A DNA stretch of 13,553 nucleotides from Parvularia atlantis. Its lineage: Eukaryota; Opisthokonta; Rotosphaerida. A program made the position numbers and the translations under genes. A model generated the notes under the pieces. The model was given only the letters and a program-made list of their open reading frames with translations. It was not told the DNA's origin and did not search any database. The DNA lies in contig CALSCO010002073.1 in assembly GCA_943704415.1 (NCBI GenBank), positions 1 to 13,553 of the forward strand, given 5' to 3'. Below are positions 10,080 to 13,553 of this stretch, in pieces (position 1 is the first letter of the stretch; each line of letters starts with the position of its first letter).

Positions 10080-12964
10080 ATGACCGCGGGACATCCCCCG
10101 CACGCGCCGCAGTTCCTTCCGCCCGCCCGCTCGTCGCCCCGCGCATCACCCCCCGTCCGCCGTCCGCCGTCCACCGTCCGCTGTCTGCGCCACGCCGTGC
10201 CTAACGCGTCCAGCGCAGTCGAGATGCTGCAGGTGCGGGCGCGTCCCTCTCCTCCCGCGCCACTTTCACGTGCGCGATCCCCACCTTCACGTCGCGCGCC
10301 GCAGTCGTTCCTCACGTGGCTCTGGAACGAGACGCCGACAGCGCCGCCCGCCGCGCCGCGCCTCGCGGCGATCGACGAGCTGCCGCCGAGCCCGCCGCTG
10401 TCGTGGCGGGAATCGCGCGGGTGGATCATGCGCGAGCTGGAGCCGCCAACGACGAGCGACGAGGAGGGATCGCCGCCCGTGTCACGCAGCGGCTCGGGGC
10501 CGATCAACGTCGCGCTCGCCGGAACGGCCGCGCTGAGCGCACACCACGGCAGCCCCGATGACCGGCTGCCACGCCCGCTGCACTCGGCCGCAGCGTCCAA
10601 CAACGTCGCACTCGTGACCGAGATCCTCAAGTGCGTCGTGCCTCAGCGGCGCTCGCACGGCGTGTCACAAACTGACGTGGGACGGGCGGCGTGTGACGTG
10701 CGCAGCGAGGGCGTCATCCACGTCGACAAGCGCAACAAGCACTCGCGCACGGCCCTCATGGGCGCCGCCTTCTTCGGCCACGCCGACATGGTCCGCCGGC
10801 TCATCGCGCGCGGCGCCGACGTCGACACGCGCTGCAACGAGGGCGCGACGGCGCTGATGTGCGCGTCTCCCGCTCGTGTCCTGCACAAGGCCTCACGACT
10901 GCCGCGCGCAACAGCTACGCCGCGATGGGCGCAAGACGCAACGTCGTCGAGATCCTGCTCCAGCACGGCGCCAAGCGCGACCTGGCGACCCACGCCGGCG
11001 TCACCGCGCGCATCGCCGCACGCAACGCCGGCGACAGGCGCCTCGCGCGGCTGATCGAGGCGCGCGACGTGATCGCGGCGCTGCCCGAAGAGGTGCGGCG
11101 GGCTGCCGTGTGCCGTCGTGCGTTGGCTGACGCGCGCCCCTTGGCAGATCGCGCTCATCGTGCTCAGGTCGCTCGACCTCCCGGCGCTGCTGGCGGCGTC
11201 GCTCGTCAGCAGGCGGTGGCGCAACCTGTGCGGCGACGCGGTGCGGGCGCGGGCGTGCGTGCACTGTATGCCGCCACCTAATGCGGCTCGCGCGCAGCAC
11301 ATCTGGCAGCGCATATGCCTCGCGCGCGGCTGGACCGAGCCCTCGCCGCGGCACCTGACGCTGGCCAACCCGTGGAAGGCGCGCGCGAGGCGCTTGTTTG
11401 TGTGCACCGCTTCTCACCGCCGCCCACGCCACTTCGCAGGGCCAATTTGTGCAGCGCAACATGATTGAGCGCAATTGGCGCCGCGGAAAGTGCAACCTCG
11501 TGCAGCTGACGTTCAACGACATGACCTTTGTCGGGCTCACGCGCACCAACACGTGCGTGCTCGTCAAGTGCCACGGCGCCGCGGTGCGTCGCGCAGGCGG
11601 CGGGCGGCGCGCGGGTGCTGACGGCCGCGCCTGCAGGTCCTGGAGATCGACACGGCCACGTGGGACGTCTTGCGCCAGACCGATTTGCTCGTGCCCGGGG
11701 CGCGTATCATGTGCAGCGCCACGAGCATGACCGAGGAGGTCTTTCTAATCGGCACGCGCAGCCAGTGCGTGTCCGCCGTGGCAACAGTACACGCGCGCTC
11801 ACCCGCGGTGTGCTGCAGCGGCATCCACCTGTGGCACGCGCGCAGCCCCGGCGAGCTGCCGCGCCCGGTCTTCAGCATCCCGGCGGCGCACGAGGACAGC
11901 GTGTCGAGCCTGGCGATCGACAGTGCGCCACCCTTCCTTTTTTTTTTTTCCCCCTTGCCTGCGCCAATGCTCACGCCGACTGTAGGTCCCACCAACACGG
12001 TCGCGTCGAGCTCGTTCGACGGCAAGATCAAGGTCTGGCGCCTGATCCGGCCGACAAACGACGGCGAAGAGCTGCATCTGAGGCACCTGTACACGGTGCG
12101 TGCTCGATGCGGCAGACGCCCGCCGCTGCTAACGGGCTGCTGCACGCGGGCAGCTGGACGCGCACATCCGCGACATCTACGCCGTGTGCCTGTACGGCGA
12201 GCTGCTGATCTCGGGCGGCGTCGACCGCCTCGTCAAGGTCTGGCGCAACGGGCAGCTCGAGCGCGCCCTCGAGGGCCATCAGGTAGGCTGGGCCGCTCGC
12301 ACAGTGCCCGAGTGTGTGACACGCGGTCCATACGCGCAGAACCACATCAACAGCATCGTCGTCAACGACAAGCTGATCTACACGGGCTCGTTCGACGGGA
12401 CCGTGCGCGGTGCGACGGCGCGCCCCCGTGCTTCTGCGTCGCGGTGCTGACCACGGCGCGCGCAGTCTGGGCCATGGAGGCGAACCGCTACCCGTTCGTG
12501 TGCTCGCTCGAGCATGGCGAGCGCGTGCGCACGGTGCACCTGCGCCAGCACCAGCTCGTCGCAACCTGCCTCGACGCGCGGCACTTTCTCTGGCGTGCGT
12601 TTGCGAGACGCGCGCCGTGCACCGCTGACATGCTCTGCCGTGCACTCAGTGTGGGACCACCCGGGCACGATCGCGCAGCGCACCGGCGGCGGCATCCAGG
12701 GGTTCAGCGAGCTCGTGGTCGACGCGCGCGTTGACCGCCAGCGCGCGGTCGTGACCGGGCAGAACGGCACGGTGCGTCGTGCGCCGCGCACTGGCTCAGC
12801 AACCGCTGACAACACGACGGCGCCGGCAGGTCTGCATCTGGGACTTTACCGCGGGCGCGGACATGTACTGCCTGCCCACGGCTGCACCACCCCCCGGCGG
12901 CGCCGCCGTGATGCCGACGGGAGAGAAGCCGGTCGGCTTCCGCTCGCGCCGCCAGTCTGCCTGA
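10080..12964 (+). CDS. Ankyrin-repeat / F-box / WD40 protein, probable SCF-type substrate adaptor
   Basis: Fifteen exons: 10080-10232, 10305-10630, 10706-10858, 10915-11092, 11148-11240, 11298-11399, 11440-11583, 11637-11764, 11819-11922, 11986-12095, 12154-12282, 12340-12409, 12466-12594, 12650-12771, 12830-12964; 2076 nt, 691 aa. After a disordered Pro/Ser N-terminus come about three ankyrin repeats (142-255; RTALMGAAFFGHADMVRRLI, then NVVEILLQHGA), an F-box (about 266-300; LPEEIALIVLRSLDLPALLA then SLVSRRWRNLC), a linker with NWRRGKC as in Fbxw proteins, and WD40 blades to about residue 675 (HLWHA, DGKIKVW, DRLVKVWRNG, DGTVRVWAME, VCIWDF). F-box/WD40 proteins recruit substrates to Skp1-Cullin ubiquitin ligases; the substrate here is unknown. 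ATG 10224 (MLQSFLTWLW) is an alternative start, since residues 1-48 look UTR-like. Six of 14 introns keep the frame without stops. Confidence 0.88.
11923..11985 (+). other. Intron with a true polypyrimidine tract
   Basis: This 63-nt intron contains a run of about 11 T followed by C5 (about 11938-11955) before CTCACGCCGACTGTAG. The other introns in the window mostly lack a long pyrimidine tract. It splices AID to SPTNTVASSS. Confidence 0.7.
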
Positions 12965-13262
12965 CCGGCTTCGTTGCCGATACGCTGTATCACTTTGTTG
13001 CGCGCTTGTTGACGTGAAGGATCACCACGCGATGGCGTGTGGCGCACGGCAACCGCACGCAACGCCACAGGCAACTCAAACAGCATCCCCGGCACCCGCA
13101 CAGCAAGCGGCGAGCCGCACAGCGATGTTGTTCGGCGTGAGAGACACCGTGGAGTCCTTTTCGCGCTTTATGAAGCAAAGTACCCACTTCTCTCCATTTT
13201 CTCGCTTCCGTCTGCGCACTCTGCTCCAGTGAGCGACTCCGCTTTGTTTGCTTTTGCACAAA
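12965..13262. other. Spacer downstream of the WD40 gene; composition becomes A+T-richer
   Basis: The 298 bp after the WD40 stop contains its 3' UTR. From about 13130 on, the base composition visibly shifts toward A+T compared with everything upstream. A small open frame (13032-13232, 66 codons from ATG) has no recognisable similarity and is not called as a gene. This stretch may include the left flank or end of the recombinase element that follows, but no terminal signature could be identified. Confidence 0.5.
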
Positions 13263-13553
13263 ATGTTTGCAATTCGGCTTTACAGCCTTGTGTCTTTCCA
13301 ACCATTCATGAACCATTATGCTATTCTGATCTGCAAACATGTCTACATCAACGACCACACACGAGGCAAGGAGATCCGCAAGCACTATGGGGTCTCCAAT
13401 ACGACACTACAATGGTGGCACCGCGCACGGTCGGGCAATGTCGCCGGTACAACCTCGACGACGTTCGTGTTCTCTTCCAAGACCAGACGCCCGTCACGGC
13501 AAGCAACGCTCGCGTCTCCGAGTCGTCCGACCACCAACGCGGTGACCTCGACC
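13263..13553 (+). pseudogene. IS607-family transposase (MerR-type HTH + serine recombinase), frameshifted and truncated by the window edge
   Basis: Frame one is open from ATG 13263 (alternative ATG 13308) and encodes RGKEIRKHYGVSNTTLQWW at about 13362-13418, a MerR-like helix-turn-helix of the kind that opens IS607 TnpA. From 13442 the similarity continues in another frame: RRYNLDDVRVLF (13442-13477), then NARVSESSDHQRGDLD (13505-13552), which matches the ARVSS...Q..DL start of the small serine-recombinase domain; the likely nucleophilic Ser is codon 13517-13519. The usual R-T-P-G-G residues between HTH and RRY are missing, so a small out-of-frame deletion at about 13435-13445 is inferred. 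IS607 elements occur in bacteria, archaea, giant DNA viruses and some protists. The rest of the recombinase, and any tnpB partner, would lie to the right. Codon and base usage differ from the neighbours, suggesting transfer. A programmed frameshift or sequencing error cannot be excluded. Confidence 0.72.

Noticed and set aside
13032-13232. Small open frame of 66 codons after the WD40 gene
   Set aside because: No recognisable motif, no homology that I can see, and it lies where the 3' UTR and compositional shift occur; not enough to call a gene.
12990-13385. Minus-strand open frame of 131 codons
   Set aside because: It overlaps antisense to the recombinase HTH and the spacer, has no recognisable domain, and is best explained as a chance frame.

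Overview
The window comes from the nuclear genome of a compact, very GC-rich unicellular eukaryote, a protist whose lineage I cannot decide from 13.5 kb. The evidence is genes of eukaryotic type (a cytosolic eL34 ribosomal protein, a sterol O-acyltransferase, an F-box/WD40 protein, an MRH-domain receptor) broken by many tiny spliceosomal introns. I could place 43 complete introns. Most are 46-67 nt; 36 begin GTGCG; about 25 carry CTGAC, usually 8-20 nt before the acceptor, so it is probably the branch point. In all five genes complete in the window the spliced models have lengths divisible by three and match the family from end to end.

Layout: (1) 37-658, +, 3' part of a mannose-6-phosphate-receptor/Atg27-like membrane protein. 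(2) 795-2819, +, SelO/YdiU pseudokinase, an AMPylase of mitochondria in other eukaryotes, in the Cys form. (3) 2932-5481, +, ACAT/ARE-type sterol O-acyltransferase with an unusual C-terminal extension. (4) 8953-5526, -, valyl-tRNA synthetase with a mitochondrial-looking N-terminus; its 3' end faces gene 3 across only 44 bp. (5) 9202-9724, +, ribosomal protein eL34, sharing a 248-bp divergent promoter region with gene 4. (6) 10080-12964, +, ankyrin + F-box + WD40 protein, probably a ubiquitin-ligase substrate adaptor. (7) 13263-13553, +, the start of a broken IS607-type (MerR-HTH + serine recombinase) transposase gene running off the window, inside DNA visibly richer in A+T than the rest.

The six cellular genes do not form one pathway. 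They look like ordinary tightly packed eukaryotic housekeeping genes, each expected to have its own promoter. The accessory signal is the right edge, where a prokaryote/giant-virus-type recombinase relic lies just downstream of the WD40 gene. No RNA genes, CRISPR arrays or complete mobile elements were seen.
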